This document shows, piece after piece, positions 15,883 to 25,293 of a stretch of DNA of 37,905 nt. Within the stretch, counting starts at the first letter, position 1. Each line of letters starts with the position of its first letter. The notes under the pieces are model-generated. The model did not search any database, was not told where the DNA came from, and worked only from the letters and a program-made list of their open reading frames with translations. Made by a program: the position numbers and the translations under genes. The stretch is from a virus, in the IMG/VR virus record IMGVR_UViG_3300017732_000021, positions 1 through 37,905 of that record. One strand, 5' to 3'.

Positions 15883-16566
15883 ATGTTAATAGAGCGATAC
15901 AATTATGCTCCGATCAATAGAAAAACCATTGACGGAAAGAGGCACTATGCTACACCAGACGGAAGTGCAGTGCCTAGTGTTACAACAATACTGGACAAGA
16001 CAAAATCCAAAGAAAAAATGCAGGCACTAAACGCATGGAAAAAACGTGTGGGTGAGGCTAAAGCACAGCAAATTGTTACAGAAGCAGCAGGAAGAGGCAC
16101 ACGTTTACACAAGTGGCTAGAAGATTATGTAATGTCAGGTAAAATAGGCGATCCAGGTTCTAATCCATATAGTCAGCAAAGTCATAAGATGGCTAGTCTA
16201 ATATTGGAACATGGACTTAAAAATGCAGATGAGTTTTGGGGAACAGAAGTTCCACTTTACTACAGTGGACTATATGCAGGTACTACTGACTTAGTTGGAG
16301 TGCATGCTGGAGAGCCTGCTATCATGGACTTTAAACAAACTAACAAGCCAAAGAAAACAGAGTGGGTAGAGGATTACTTCCTACAACTATGTGCTTATGC
16401 ACATGCACACAATAACATGTTTGAAACAACTATTAACAAAGGTGTTATTCTAATGTGTAGCAAAGACTATCAGTACCAAGAGTGGATTCTTGAAGGTGCA
16501 GCGTTTGATCATTATAGTAATATTTGGTTTGACAGGGTAGCCCAATACTATGAATATAACACTTAA
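15883..16566 (+). CDS. PD-(D/E)XK exonuclease, MGME1/RecB-like
   Basis: This 227-residue protein has the order expected for MGME1-like single-strand exonucleases found in marine phages: PSVTTILDKTK, then GRGTRLHKWLEDY with the conserved His, then GTTDLVGV with the metal-binding Asp, then AIMDFKQTNK with the D-x-K catalytic pair, and a Gln in YFLQLCAYAHA. It would trim DNA ends during replication, recombination or host DNA recycling. Divergently transcribed from the minus-strand pair, with a 17-nt gap. Confidence 0.85.
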   Translation: MLIERYNYAPINRKTIDGKRHYATPDGSAVPSVTTILDKTKSKEKMQALNAWKKRVGEAKAQQIVTEAAGRGTRLHKWLEDYVMSGKIGDPGSNPYSQQSHKMASLILEHGLKNADEFWGTEVPLYYSGLYAGTTDLVGVHAGEPAIMDFKQTNKPKKTEWVEDYFLQLCAYAHAHNNMFETTINKGVILMCSKDYQYQEWILEGAAFDHYSNIWFDRVAQYYEYNT

Positions 16567-17071
16567 CATGCAGGGATCATTTTGTAATAATTGGCCCATA
16601 CTAACAATTACGCAAGATGAAAACAAGTATGAACACTTAGTTGAAGAACAAACCAGTGTTAGCATGGATTTAGATAATGCACCTTTTCGATTAGGAATGT
16701 ATAACAAAAGTTTTGGCAACAACCATATATGGGATACTAAAACAGATCAATCTGGCAATATACTTGAGGACAAGTTTATTAAGTTTACAGACATACTAAT
16801 AGATGATGTTAGTGTGTTACACCTATTGACTAAGATTGATTATAATAGCAAAGAACAAGGATGTCACATTGTACATGATAGTTGTTTAAGATTTAACGGA
16901 TATTGGAATTTTCCAATTGGTGACAATCCCTATGACTGGATAATAGATACAATTTATCAACAGACAAATGAATATAGAGACACAAGTTATTTTAGTGATT
17001 ACACTATTATAAATAATTATGCTGAACACTATCAATACATAAGAAAAATTAGAAAACTTTTAGATATATGA
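16550..17071 (+). CDS. Protein of unknown function
   Basis: This 173-residue protein starts inside the exonuclease gene (17-nt overlap); a second ATG lies at 16568. It is rich in Asn, Asp, Tyr and Ile, with beta-like segments and no catalytic motif that I recognise. It overlaps the B12-type radical SAM gene by 4 nt (ATGA), so it could be an accessory or substrate-related protein of that enzyme. That is inference from position only. Confidence 0.65.
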   Translation: MNITLNMQGSFCNNWPILTITQDENKYEHLVEEQTSVSMDLDNAPFRLGMYNKSFGNNHIWDTKTDQSGNILEDKFIKFTDILIDDVSVLHLLTKIDYNSKEQGCHIVHDSCLRFNGYWNFPIGDNPYDWIIDTIYQQTNEYRDTSYFSDYTIINNYAEHYQYIRKIRKLLDI

Positions 17072-18552
17072 AGAATATACTCATTGCTGTACCGCAACTT
17101 GAAGTGCATAGACCTCCTATTAGCACGGCAGTAATTGCTGGTGTAATTAGAAATGCTGGGTATGATCTTACTGTGTTAGATCTTAACATTAACCTTTTTA
17201 GATCGCTGGGTGCAACAGAATATTATGCACTAGGCAGTGTATGGGAATCTTCAAGACAACCAACTACACAAGAAAATGATTATCTTAATAAATTTATTGA
17301 CGATGAATTAGTTTCACAATGTAATGATGAAACTAGATTAATGATTAGTGTGTTTACAACAAACAGTCAACAGTTTACAAGAAGATGTTGTGACCGTGTA
17401 TTATCTGTGTATCCAAACTGCGAGATTGTACTAGGCGGCATGGGAGTAGATACATTTGGACAGGAAATGTTAGACCTTAATCTATGCAAATATGTAATCT
17501 ATGGCGAGGGAGAGGAAGCAATTTTAGCGTTAATGGAGGGCAACGTTACTTATCCTGGTATAAATGTTAAAGATACGCAGAAACAAATTATGGATATAGA
17601 TAGTCTTAGTTTTCCAGTATATGATGATTATGACATGAGTGCATATGATTATCTTTACAAAGATCGTGCAGAAGTAAACATAGTAGGAAGCAGAGGATGT
17701 GTTAGAAAATGCACATACTGTAATGTAGCAACATACTGGCCCAAGTTTAGATACCGCAGTGGACAAAGCATTTCCGATGAAATGATTTATCATTATGAAA
17801 AACATGGTGTAACACAGTTCTATTTTACAGACAGTCTTATTAATGGAAGTTTAAAAGCATTTAGAGACATGTGTGATAAACTTGCAAATTACAATACTAC
17901 ACATAATGCTGGCTTTAAATGGAGCGGACAGTTTATCTTTAAACCACAAAGGCAAATTACAGATGATTATTTTGATATGATTGCTGCAGCAGGTGGTGAT
18001 CAGTTCTATGTTGGGGTAGAGACCGGCAGTGATAAAATACGCTGGGAGATGGATAAAAAGTTCACAAATGAAGATGTAGATTATCATTTACATCATTTTC
18101 AAAGGACAGGCTTGCGTTGTTTCTTTTTAATGATTATAGGATACCTAACAGAAACACTAGAAGATCATGAAGATAATTTACTAATGTATCCTAGATGGCA
18201 GAAGTATGTTGCTAGTGGAACAATAAGCGGAATTGATCTGAGTACCAGTCTAATGTTTATGCCAGGAACTCCCTTGGAACGTATGATAGACACACATGAG
18301 GTTACGTTTCCAGCATATGAATACAACGCCGTTGGCAACAAGGTAAAAAATAATTTGATATGGACAAGTGCGCTTAATCCAGATCTTACATTTGAGGAAC
18401 GTATTAGACGTAGACTAGAAGTACATGAGCATGCTATGAAATACAAGTGGCCCATATGGCGAGGTCCACAACGCTTGGACAGTCTACTAAGTAATGTAGA
18501 GTTATACAAAAAAGGTATTGGCAAAAGAATACCAGTGCTTAGTGTAAATTAA
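17068..18552 (+). CDS. B12-binding-domain radical SAM protein
   Basis: This 494-residue protein has the two-domain layout of cobalamin-dependent radical SAM enzymes. An N-terminal Rossmann-like part (residues 1-160) contains ISTAVIAGVIRNAGYDL and VLGGMGVDTFGQEML. The radical SAM core has GSRGCVRKCTYCNV with Cys211, Cys215 and Cys218, then YFTDSLINGS and YVGVETGSD. The usual His of the cobalamin DxHxxG loop is not obvious, so B12 may bind without a protein ligand. Such enzymes methylate or rearrange unreactive carbons. Substrate unknown. It is followed by a late promoter motif and the tail spike gene. Confidence 0.85.
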   Translation: MKNILIAVPQLEVHRPPISTAVIAGVIRNAGYDLTVLDLNINLFRSLGATEYYALGSVWESSRQPTTQENDYLNKFIDDELVSQCNDETRLMISVFTTNSQQFTRRCCDRVLSVYPNCEIVLGGMGVDTFGQEMLDLNLCKYVIYGEGEEAILALMEGNVTYPGINVKDTQKQIMDIDSLSFPVYDDYDMSAYDYLYKDRAEVNIVGSRGCVRKCTYCNVATYWPKFRYRSGQSISDEMIYHYEKHGVTQFYFTDSLINGSLKAFRDMCDKLANYNTTHNAGFKWSGQFIFKPQRQITDDYFDMIAAAGGDQFYVGVETGSDKIRWEMDKKFTNEDVDYHLHHFQRTGLRCFFLMIIGYLTETLEDHEDNLLMYPRWQKYVASGTISGIDLSTSLMFMPGTPLERMIDTHEVTFPAYEYNAVGNKVKNNLIWTSALNPDLTFEERIRRRLEVHEHAMKYKWPIWRGPQRLDSLLSNVELYKKGIGKRIPVLSVN

Positions 18553-18554
18553 CG

Positions 18555-18563
18555 GATAAATAC
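18555..18563 (+). promoter_or_regulatory. Late-promoter-like GATAAATAC
   Basis: GATAAATAC lies 27 nt before the GTG start at 18591, just after the radical SAM stop. A TAGGAG ribosome-binding site sits between. It marks the tail spike as a separate late unit. Confidence 0.75.
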
Positions 18564-18590
18564 TACATTATAAAGTAGGAGTATACTAAC

Positions 18591-20177
18591 GTGGCTATCG
18601 TTCAAATTTCACGCATCCAGCACAGAAGAGGTGTATCAGACAACTTACCGCAACTTGCAGTTGGCGAGTTAGGTCTAGCAGTAGACACACGCAGAATTTA
18701 CATTGGTAACGGAGGCACCGACGCTCCGCAGATCGAAAACATCGAATTGCTTACAGCGCAAAGTAATCTATTAGATAGCGCAGACAGTTATACATATACT
18801 GGTGCAGCCGCAGGTTATGATGCAACAACAGGTGCTAGTGCAGCAGCGCCAACAACCCGTACAATGCAAGCAAAGTTTGATGAGTTTGCAAGTGTTAAAG
18901 ATTTTGGTGCAAAAGGTGATGGTAATACAGATGATACTGTGGCTATTAATAGGGCACTTAGTGAACTATACACCCGTGCAACTAACACAGAAATTCGTCG
19001 CGCACTTTACTTTCCTGCAGGTGTATACCCTGTAAGTGATGTGCTTAAAATTCCAACATTTGCTAAACTAGTAGGCGAAGGACACAATAGTAGTATTATC
19101 AAGGGCACTAGTTCTACTCCTGATTGTGTTGCAATGCTTAGTGATAGTTTACAACAGATTGATGGTAGTGTGGGAACAGGAGGCGCAACAAGTCCAGGTG
19201 ATGTAAACATTGACGGTTTAACTTTCCATGCAAGTGTTGATAACCTTGATGCATTTGTTGTTAACCAAGCACAGACTGTAACATTTACTAATTGTCGTTT
19301 CCAAGGATTTAACACTAGTGTACCTACAGGTGTTGGCAATAGTCAAACTGCGTTTAAATTAGAAAGCAGCGCAACACGCCAAACAGAACACATCCATTGT
19401 GTTGGTTGTAGTTTTAGTGGTGCTAACTTTCTTGTTAATGCTGACCATGATATGAATAGCATTACTTTCAGCGGATGTGAATTTCTAACAGCATTTAAAG
19501 GTTTTAAAATTGGTGAAAATAAATCAGGCAGTGCGCCAAGTGTAATTGGGCCACGTGGGATGAAAGTTACAAATAGTTTATTTGATGACATATATGATCG
19601 TGGTATACACTTGTATGATGGTCCTGGATTTTCAAGTGCGTTCAATACATTTAAAGATGTTGCTAACAATAACTTAGGCACAGGTAATGCAAGCACTCAT
19701 GTTATTGAATTTGCAGCAGATGACAGTCAAAGTATTGGTGATGCATTTGAAAGACCTGACGGTGATGTAGTTAGTACAAAGCGTCGCGTAAGTGCAGACA
19801 CTAGTAAGAAAACTAGTTTTGCAATTGAAAGTTCAGGTGTTAAGTTAGGAGGTTATGTTCGTGACTATGGTCAGGTAGAAACACTTGATGATAATAGTAC
19901 TAAGGATAGTACAATAAGTTTTGCAGACAATACAGACTTTGCTGCTATTGAAATTGATTACTATATTACTCGTGGTACAACTAAACGCCAGGGCATTTTA
20001 CGCATTACACATGATGCAACAGCACAGGCTATAGATGATGAATTTTCAGAATCTAATGGTGATGCAGGCGTCACTTTCTTATTGACAAATAGTTCAAATA
20101 TAACTAAACTAAGATATACTACAACTAGCACAGGTGCAGCCGCTACATTCAATCGTAGTATAAGAATTATACGTTAA
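18591..20177 (+). CDS. Tail spike/fibre with pectate-lyase-like beta-helix
   Basis: This 528-residue protein starts with GTG. Residues 5-50 (RIQHRRGVSDNLPQLAVGE, RIYIGNGG) match the virion-attachment domain of many phage receptor proteins. SVKDFGAKGDGNTDDTVAI near residue 100 is the start signature of the pectate-lyase-3 right-handed beta-helix superfamily. Repetitive coils follow (VTFTNCRFQGF, ITFSGCEFLTAF), then a beta-rich C-terminal domain that probably trimerises or binds receptor. It would bind or digest surface polysaccharide. The catalytic residues cannot be placed by eye. Confidence 0.85.
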   Translation: MAIVQISRIQHRRGVSDNLPQLAVGELGLAVDTRRIYIGNGGTDAPQIENIELLTAQSNLLDSADSYTYTGAAAGYDATTGASAAAPTTRTMQAKFDEFASVKDFGAKGDGNTDDTVAINRALSELYTRATNTEIRRALYFPAGVYPVSDVLKIPTFAKLVGEGHNSSIIKGTSSTPDCVAMLSDSLQQIDGSVGTGGATSPGDVNIDGLTFHASVDNLDAFVVNQAQTVTFTNCRFQGFNTSVPTGVGNSQTAFKLESSATRQTEHIHCVGCSFSGANFLVNADHDMNSITFSGCEFLTAFKGFKIGENKSGSAPSVIGPRGMKVTNSLFDDIYDRGIHLYDGPGFSSAFNTFKDVANNNLGTGNASTHVIEFAADDSQSIGDAFERPDGDVVSTKRRVSADTSKKTSFAIESSGVKLGGYVRDYGQVETLDDNSTKDSTISFADNTDFAAIEIDYYITRGTTKRQGILRITHDATAQAIDDEFSESNGDAGVTFLLTNSSNITKLRYTTTSTGAAATFNRSIRIIR

Positions 20178-20288
20178 AAAAACATTAGCTCAATTAGTGT
20201 GAGGATTATATAGTGTTATAGGCACAGTGCCTTTGCCTGTAAATATCACACACAAAAAAATATAAAAGATGATTCAAGAGGGTTCAAG
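20178..20288 (+). other. Short intergenic gap before nrdA
   Basis: This 111-nt gap holds a small palindrome AGGCACAGTGCCTTT (20220-20234) that could be a weak terminator or an operator, and an A-rich stretch with AAGAGGG before the nrdA ATG. No late motif better than GTAAATA is present. I see nothing else. Confidence 0.4.
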
Positions 20289-22592
20289 ATGAACAGCAAT
20301 ATACAAATAACAAAACGTGATGGCACTAAAGAAGGCCTTGATCTGGACAAACTCCACAAGGTCGTTTTTTATGCCTGTGAAGGTATTACGGGCGTAAGTG
20401 TAAGTGAAGTTGAGTTACGCAGTCACATCCAGTTTTACACAGGCATGAAGAGTGTTGATATTCAAGAAACACTTATTAAAAGTGCTGCAGATTTAATTAG
20501 TGAAGAGACTCCTGGCTATCAGTATGTTGGCGGAAGACTTATTAACTATCATCTGCGTAAAATGGTCTATGGACAGTTTGAGCCATGGCACGTTAAAAAA
20601 TTAGTAGAACGCAATATCAAGATCGGCTTCTACGATAAAGAATTAATTAGCAGTTATGACAATGATGAATGGAATACGATCAATGGCTTTATTAAGCATG
20701 ACCGTGATGAAAATTTAACCTATGCTGCAATGGAACAATTCCGCGGCAAGTATCTAGTAAAGAACCGTGTTACAAACGAGATGTTCGAAACACCGCAAAT
20801 TACCTATGCACTTATTGCTGCTACACTGTTCGCGCATTACCCGAAAGATACCCGCATGCAGTGGGTTAAAGACTACTATGATGCTATATCCACATTTGAC
20901 ATTAGCCTGCCTACTCCAGTTATGGCTGGTGTACGCACCCCACAAAGACAATTTAGTTCGTGTGTTCTCATTGAGACTGACGATAGCCTCGACAGTATTA
21001 ACGCTACTACTAGCAGTATCGTTAAGTACGTTAGTCAAAAAGCAGGCATTGGCATCGGAGCCGGATCCATACGGGCCTTGGGCTCGCCTATTAGAGCAGG
21101 TGACGCCTACCACACAGGAGTTATTCCCTTCTACAAGATGTTTCAATCTGCCACTAGAAGTTGCAGCCAAGGCGGCGTGCGAAATGGAGCCGCTACACTG
21201 TACTATCCTATATGGCATTTGGAGGTCGAAGACTTGCTTGTGCTTAAAAACAATAAAGGAACTGACGACAACAGAGTCCGACATATGGACTATGGTGTGC
21301 AATTCAACAAACTAATGTATGAAAGACTCGTGGGCGGAGGCGACATTACACTGTTTAGTCCTGCTGATGTACCTGGACTATATGATGCATATTTTGCAGA
21401 CCAAGACGAGTTTAAAAGGCTATACGAAACAGCAGAACGTAACACCCGTTTGCGTAAAAAAACTATTCCTGCTGCTCAGTTGTTTGCAAGTTTCATGGAA
21501 GAGCGTAAAAACACAGGTCGAATTTACTTGCAAAACGTTGATCACAGCAATGAGCATGGCAGTTTTAAACCTGAACTAGCGCCTATTAAACAAAGCAATT
21601 TGTGTTGTGAAATTAACCTACCCACAAAGCCACTTAATGATTTGAATGATCCGGAAGGTGAAATTGCACTGTGTACGCTAAGTGCAATTAATTGGGGGAA
21701 TATACGCAAGCCAGAAGATTTTGCAAAGCCATGTGAACTTGCTGTTCGCGGACTGGATGCACTACTTACATATCAGGACTATCCTGTACTAGCAGCAGAG
21801 CGTAGCACAATGAAACGCCGTCCTCTTGGCGTAGGTATTATTAATCTTGCATACTTCCTTGCAAAAAATGATAGCACCTATACTAATCCTAACTTGGACC
21901 TAATTGATCAATACGCAGAAGCATGGAGTTACTATCTTATAAAAGCCAGTGCAGATCTAGCAATAGAACAAGGTGCTTGTCCAGGTACAAACGAAACAAA
22001 ATATGGTGATGGTATAACTCCAAATCAAACATATAAAAAAGATGTTGACGAACTAGTTAAACATGTAGAACGCATGGATTGGAAAGGTTTGCGCAAGCAA
22101 CTTGCAGATACAGGTATCCGTAATAGTACACTAATGGCATTAATGCCCAGCGAAACAAGTGCGCAAATATCAAATGCAACAAACGGTGTAGAACCACCTC
22201 GTGCATATGTAAGTGTCAAGCAAAGCAAGGACGGTGTGCTAAAGCAAGTTGTTCCTGGATATCCACGTTTGAAAAACAAGTATGAACTATTATGGGATCA
22301 GCAAAGTCCAGAGGGATACATTAAGATCATGGCAGTACTGCAAAAGTATATTGACCAAGGTATTAGTGTAAACACAAGTTATAACCCACAGTTCTACGAA
22401 GAAGAAAAGATACCAATGAGTACTATGTTACAACATTTGCTTATGGCGTATAAATATGGAACCAAGCAACTATACTATTTTAATACATATGATGGCAGTG
22501 GTGATGATATGAGCGATCGTGTTGAAGGCGTAATGCTGGAACTACCTGAAGAAGTAATGGATGATGAACACTGCGATAGTTGCGCAATATAA
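20289..22592 (+). CDS. nrdA: Class Ia ribonucleotide reductase, alpha subunit
   Basis: This 767-residue protein has full NrdA length. It reduces ribonucleoside diphosphates to deoxy forms for phage DNA synthesis. An N-terminal ATP-cone (KRDGTKEGLDLDKLHKVVF) is present. The redox-active site cysteines are in SSCVLIETDDSL and ALCTLSAINWGNI. NLCCEINLPT and GIGIGAGSIRALGSPI are family signatures. The C-terminal CDSCAI provides the swinging cysteine pair (762, 765) reduced by thioredoxin or glutaredoxin. It forms an operon with nrdB (12-nt gap), and a glutaredoxin gene lies downstream at 26715. No intein or intron was noticed. Confidence 0.97.
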   Translation: MNSNIQITKRDGTKEGLDLDKLHKVVFYACEGITGVSVSEVELRSHIQFYTGMKSVDIQETLIKSAADLISEETPGYQYVGGRLINYHLRKMVYGQFEPWHVKKLVERNIKIGFYDKELISSYDNDEWNTINGFIKHDRDENLTYAAMEQFRGKYLVKNRVTNEMFETPQITYALIAATLFAHYPKDTRMQWVKDYYDAISTFDISLPTPVMAGVRTPQRQFSSCVLIETDDSLDSINATTSSIVKYVSQKAGIGIGAGSIRALGSPIRAGDAYHTGVIPFYKMFQSATRSCSQGGVRNGAATLYYPIWHLEVEDLLVLKNNKGTDDNRVRHMDYGVQFNKLMYERLVGGGDITLFSPADVPGLYDAYFADQDEFKRLYETAERNTRLRKKTIPAAQLFASFMEERKNTGRIYLQNVDHSNEHGSFKPELAPIKQSNLCCEINLPTKPLNDLNDPEGEIALCTLSAINWGNIRKPEDFAKPCELAVRGLDALLTYQDYPVLAAERSTMKRRPLGVGIINLAYFLAKNDSTYTNPNLDLIDQYAEAWSYYLIKASADLAIEQGACPGTNETKYGDGITPNQTYKKDVDELVKHVERMDWKGLRKQLADTGIRNSTLMALMPSETSAQISNATNGVEPPRAYVSVKQSKDGVLKQVVPGYPRLKNKYELLWDQQSPEGYIKIMAVLQKYIDQGISVNTSYNPQFYEEEKIPMSTMLQHLLMAYKYGTKQLYYFNTYDGSGDDMSDRVEGVMLELPEEVMDDEHCDSCAI

Positions 22593-22604
22593 TAGAGAGA
22601 TAAA

Positions 22605-23726
22605 ATGGCTGTACTAAACACAAGTAAACATAATCACATAGAAAAAATGGCGTTCTTTGACGGGGAACTGGGCATGCAACGCTACGATACACTAAAGTAT
22701 CGTCAGTTTGACAAACTTACTGACAAGCAATTAGGATTCTTTTGGCGACCTGAAGAAGTAGATATCCTTAAGGACAGTAAAGACTTCAAGGAACTTACTG
22801 ATAACGAGCGACATGTGTTTACAAGTAATCTTAAACGTCAAATACTGCTTGATAGCGTACAGGGTCGTGCGCCAGCAGAAGCATTTAATCCTATTACAAG
22901 TTTACCGGAACTTGAAAACTGGATTACTACTTGGACATTTAGTGAGACAATACACAGTCGTAGTTACACACATATTATTCGCAATGTATACAGCGATCCT
23001 AGTATTATCTTTGATGAAATGATGGATGTTAAAGAGATTGTAGACTGTGCTGATAGTATTACAGAACTTTACGATGAACTTATAGAGAAGTCCATGTACT
23101 ATAATCTCCTAGGCACAGGAACACACACAGTAAATGACAATAAGGTTGTTATTGACTTGTATGAACTAAAAACGCTACTATATAAGACACTAATGAGTGT
23201 AAACATTCTCGAGGGTGTACGCTTTTATGTTTCGTTTGCTTGTAGTTGGGCATTTGCTGAACTTAAGAAGATGGAAGGCAATGCCAAGATTATCAAGTTT
23301 ATTGCCCGTGATGAAAATGTTCACTTGGGCAGTACACAACAACTACTAAAGATACTGCCTAAAGATGATCCAGACTTTGCAAAAATTGCAGAGGAAACTC
23401 GCGAAGAGTGCATACAAATGTTTGTTGATGCAGTGGATCAAGAAAAAGAATGGGCAGAGTATTTGTTTAAAGACGGATCAATGATTGGTCTAAACAAGCA
23501 ACTATTAGATGGTTACATTGAGTGGATTGCTAATAAACGTATGGGTGCTGTGGGTCTTAAAAGTCCCTACACTGTGCCACAAGCAAACCCACTGCCGTGG
23601 ACTGCTAAATGGATTGCAGGCGGTGATGTGCAAGTTGCACCTCAAGAAACAGAAATCTCGAGCTACATTATAGGTGGCACAAAACAAGATGTCGAAAAAG
23701 ATACATTCGCAGGATTTAGCCTCTAG
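22605..23726 (+). CDS. nrdB: Class Ia ribonucleotide reductase, beta subunit
   Basis: This 373-residue protein carries the diiron and radical site: LLDSVQGRAP with the first Asp, FSETIHSRSYTHII with Glu, His and the radical Tyr, EGVRFYVSFACSWAF with a Glu ligand, and ARDENVHLGSTQ with Glu and His. These correspond to E. coli NrdB D84, E115, H118, Y122, E204, E238 and H241. It supplies the tyrosyl radical to NrdA. A GAGAGATAAA ribosome-binding site precedes the ATG. The 3' end overlaps the next gene by 38 nt. Confidence 0.97.
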   Translation: MAVLNTSKHNHIEKMAFFDGELGMQRYDTLKYRQFDKLTDKQLGFFWRPEEVDILKDSKDFKELTDNERHVFTSNLKRQILLDSVQGRAPAEAFNPITSLPELENWITTWTFSETIHSRSYTHIIRNVYSDPSIIFDEMMDVKEIVDCADSITELYDELIEKSMYYNLLGTGTHTVNDNKVVIDLYELKTLLYKTLMSVNILEGVRFYVSFACSWAFAELKKMEGNAKIIKFIARDENVHLGSTQQLLKILPKDDPDFAKIAEETREECIQMFVDAVDQEKEWAEYLFKDGSMIGLNKQLLDGYIEWIANKRMGAVGLKSPYTVPQANPLPWTAKWIAGGDVQVAPQETEISSYIIGGTKQDVEKDTFAGFSL

Positions 23727-24204
23727 TATAGAATCCTGGATTAAGGAAAGACTAAGTGTAAAGTCGGAAGTTTTTAACGGACTTCCGCCTTGCCCTTATG
23801 CTCAAAGTGCCTGGTTAGAGGGCAAGGTAACAACACATCACTTGAATGGTACTTTTCCATTAAATATACACATACCTGCAGAAATAGAAAACTATACATA
23901 TCATTGGCCCAAAGGCTGTGAAGTTGTAGTGCTTGGATTTGATCCACTTAGTATTCTTCCTAGCACACTTAGCGAAATAATTGACAATAGTAGTGATATG
24001 CTAAGTAAGCGTGGATATACTGCATTAGAAGATCATCCTTTTGAACGTGAAGAAGTAAGTGGTGTATGGTTAAACAATGGTACATGGGCCTTAGTATTGA
24101 TACAACCTACAGAAAAGTTGGTTGAGGCAAGGCAGTGGTTAGAAACAAAAGATTACTATAAAAATTGGGATCCAAATTACAAGGAGTCAGTACAAAGTAG
24201 ATGA
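23689..24204 (+). CDS. Protein of unknown function after nrdB
   Basis: This 171-residue protein starts at ATG 23689 inside nrdB, which gives a 38-nt overlap. A GTG at 23674 would add five residues. Features are a Pro/Cys turn (GLPPCPYAQSAWLEGKV), a beta segment (CEVVVLGFDPLSILP) and a C-terminal aromatic tail. I do not recognise the family. It begins a chain of overlapping genes running to the glutaredoxin gene, so a shared pathway is plausible. Confidence 0.7.
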   Translation: MSKKIHSQDLASSIESWIKERLSVKSEVFNGLPPCPYAQSAWLEGKVTTHHLNGTFPLNIHIPAEIENYTYHWPKGCEVVVLGFDPLSILPSTLSEIIDNSSDMLSKRGYTALEDHPFEREEVSGVWLNNGTWALVLIQPTEKLVEARQWLETKDYYKNWDPNYKESVQSR

Positions 24205-24644
24205 GCAACGGTGAACTATATTGCTACATAGACTTAGCAGAAACAAACTACACAGATCATTTAGATTATAAAATATTAGACAATCCTGATCCAGAACCTT
24301 TATTAAAAATATATGATCAGTACGCACGTTACAAAAAACTAGATAGCGTTTGGCCCATATATGCAGAAGAGTTTAGTAATCCAACAAATGATATTATTGG
24401 ATATTATGACAATGGTGAACTTGTTGCATGGAGTTGTATATATAGAGTAAGCAGTACTGCAGTTGAAGCAGAACAGTTTGCATGGAACTATGATAATCCT
24501 AAACTTAAACTTGGCATTGAAAGTATGAAGTGCGAATGTGCAATATACAAAGCACGAGGATATAAAATACTAATACTGGGCGATGCTCATGAATACAAAA
24601 AGCAGATAGATGGATTCAAACTTTTCGGACCAAGATTACCATAA
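24201..24644 (+). CDS. GNAT-like small protein
   Basis: This 147-residue protein overlaps its neighbours by 4 nt and 35 nt. The strand-turn-helix order (IIGYYDNGELVAWSCIYRV, then FAWNYDNPKLKLGIESM, then ILILGDAHEYK) resembles the GNAT acetyltransferase fold. The canonical acetyl-CoA loop (Q/RxxGxG/A) is not evident, so catalysis is uncertain. It may be a degenerate acetyltransferase or a separate phage family. Confidence 0.6.
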   Translation: MSNGELYCYIDLAETNYTDHLDYKILDNPDPEPLLKIYDQYARYKKLDSVWPIYAEEFSNPTNDIIGYYDNGELVAWSCIYRVSSTAVEAEQFAWNYDNPKLKLGIESMKCECAIYKARGYKILILGDAHEYKKQIDGFKLFGPRLP

Positions 24645-25293
24645 CCACGAAATATGGGATGTCAAACCACAATACCGTTGGACGTTTAATAAACTAGACC
24701 TAGGTTATCGTTGTGGATATAATGTAGGTCCTGTACCGTTACTGCCCAAACAAAGTGGTTACTATTGTATAAGACCTATATATAACCTCATAGGTTTAGG
24801 GTTGCATGCTCGTAAAATGTGGATAGACACGGAAGATGAATACAGTTTATTTGAACTTCATCCTGGAGAGTTTTGGACAGAGTGGTGGACTGGTACGCAC
24901 TACAGCATAGACTATGTATGGGAAAATAAGTGGAAACCTGTACATGCAGCAATAGGTGTAAACAGTGATGACAATTTGTTAAAGTTTGAAAGTTGGCACA
25001 AAGTAGATCCTCCAGAAATACAACTTCCTAAATTTTTAGACGAACTAGCAGATAATAACATATTGAATATTGAGTTTATAGATAGTAAAATAATAGAAAT
25101 ACATTTGAGATTAGGAAACATGTTCGGTGACTGGTTAGATACTGGCGATGCTAATACACTAATACCTGCTTGGCGTAGCAAATACGAACAGGAAGCAGAA
25201 CAACGAAAACTAGATGGTTGGAAATTTAGAGAAGACTACGATCATGGTTTTAGTTATATTGAAGAACCTAGATTGGGATTTTGGTACAAATGA
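24610..25293 (+). CDS. Protein of unknown function
   Basis: This 227-residue protein is very rich in Trp, Tyr and acidic residues, and starts inside the GNAT-like gene (35-nt overlap). Conserved-looking blocks are KPQYRWTFNKLDLGYRCG, PKQSGYYCIRPIYNLIGLGL, and WTEWWTGTHYSIDYVW. No catalytic motif I can name is present; the PIYNLIGLG segment is slightly reminiscent of ATP-grasp proteins but this is weak. It joins the following gene through an ATGA overlap. Confidence 0.65.
   Translation: MDSNFSDQDYHNHEIWDVKPQYRWTFNKLDLGYRCGYNVGPVPLLPKQSGYYCIRPIYNLIGLGLHARKMWIDTEDEYSLFELHPGEFWTEWWTGTHYSIDYVWENKWKPVHAAIGVNSDDNLLKFESWHKVDPPEIQLPKFLDELADNNILNIEFIDSKIIEIHLRLGNMFGDWLDTGDANTLIPAWRSKYEQEAEQRKLDGWKFREDYDHGFSYIEEPRLGFWYK

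Noticed and set aside
18591-20177. Diversity-generating retroelement target in the tail spike
   Set aside because: No reverse transcriptase gene, template repeat or variable repeat at the 3' end was seen.
20754-21315. Open frames on both strands inside nrdA
   Set aside because: They lie within the conserved ribonucleotide reductase gene and show no family features.
22449-22456. TATAAATA inside nrdA
   Set aside because: It encodes part of a conserved reading frame (Tyr-Lys-Tyr) and lies about 150 nt before nrdB, with no break in the operon. A chance coding match is more likely than a promoter.
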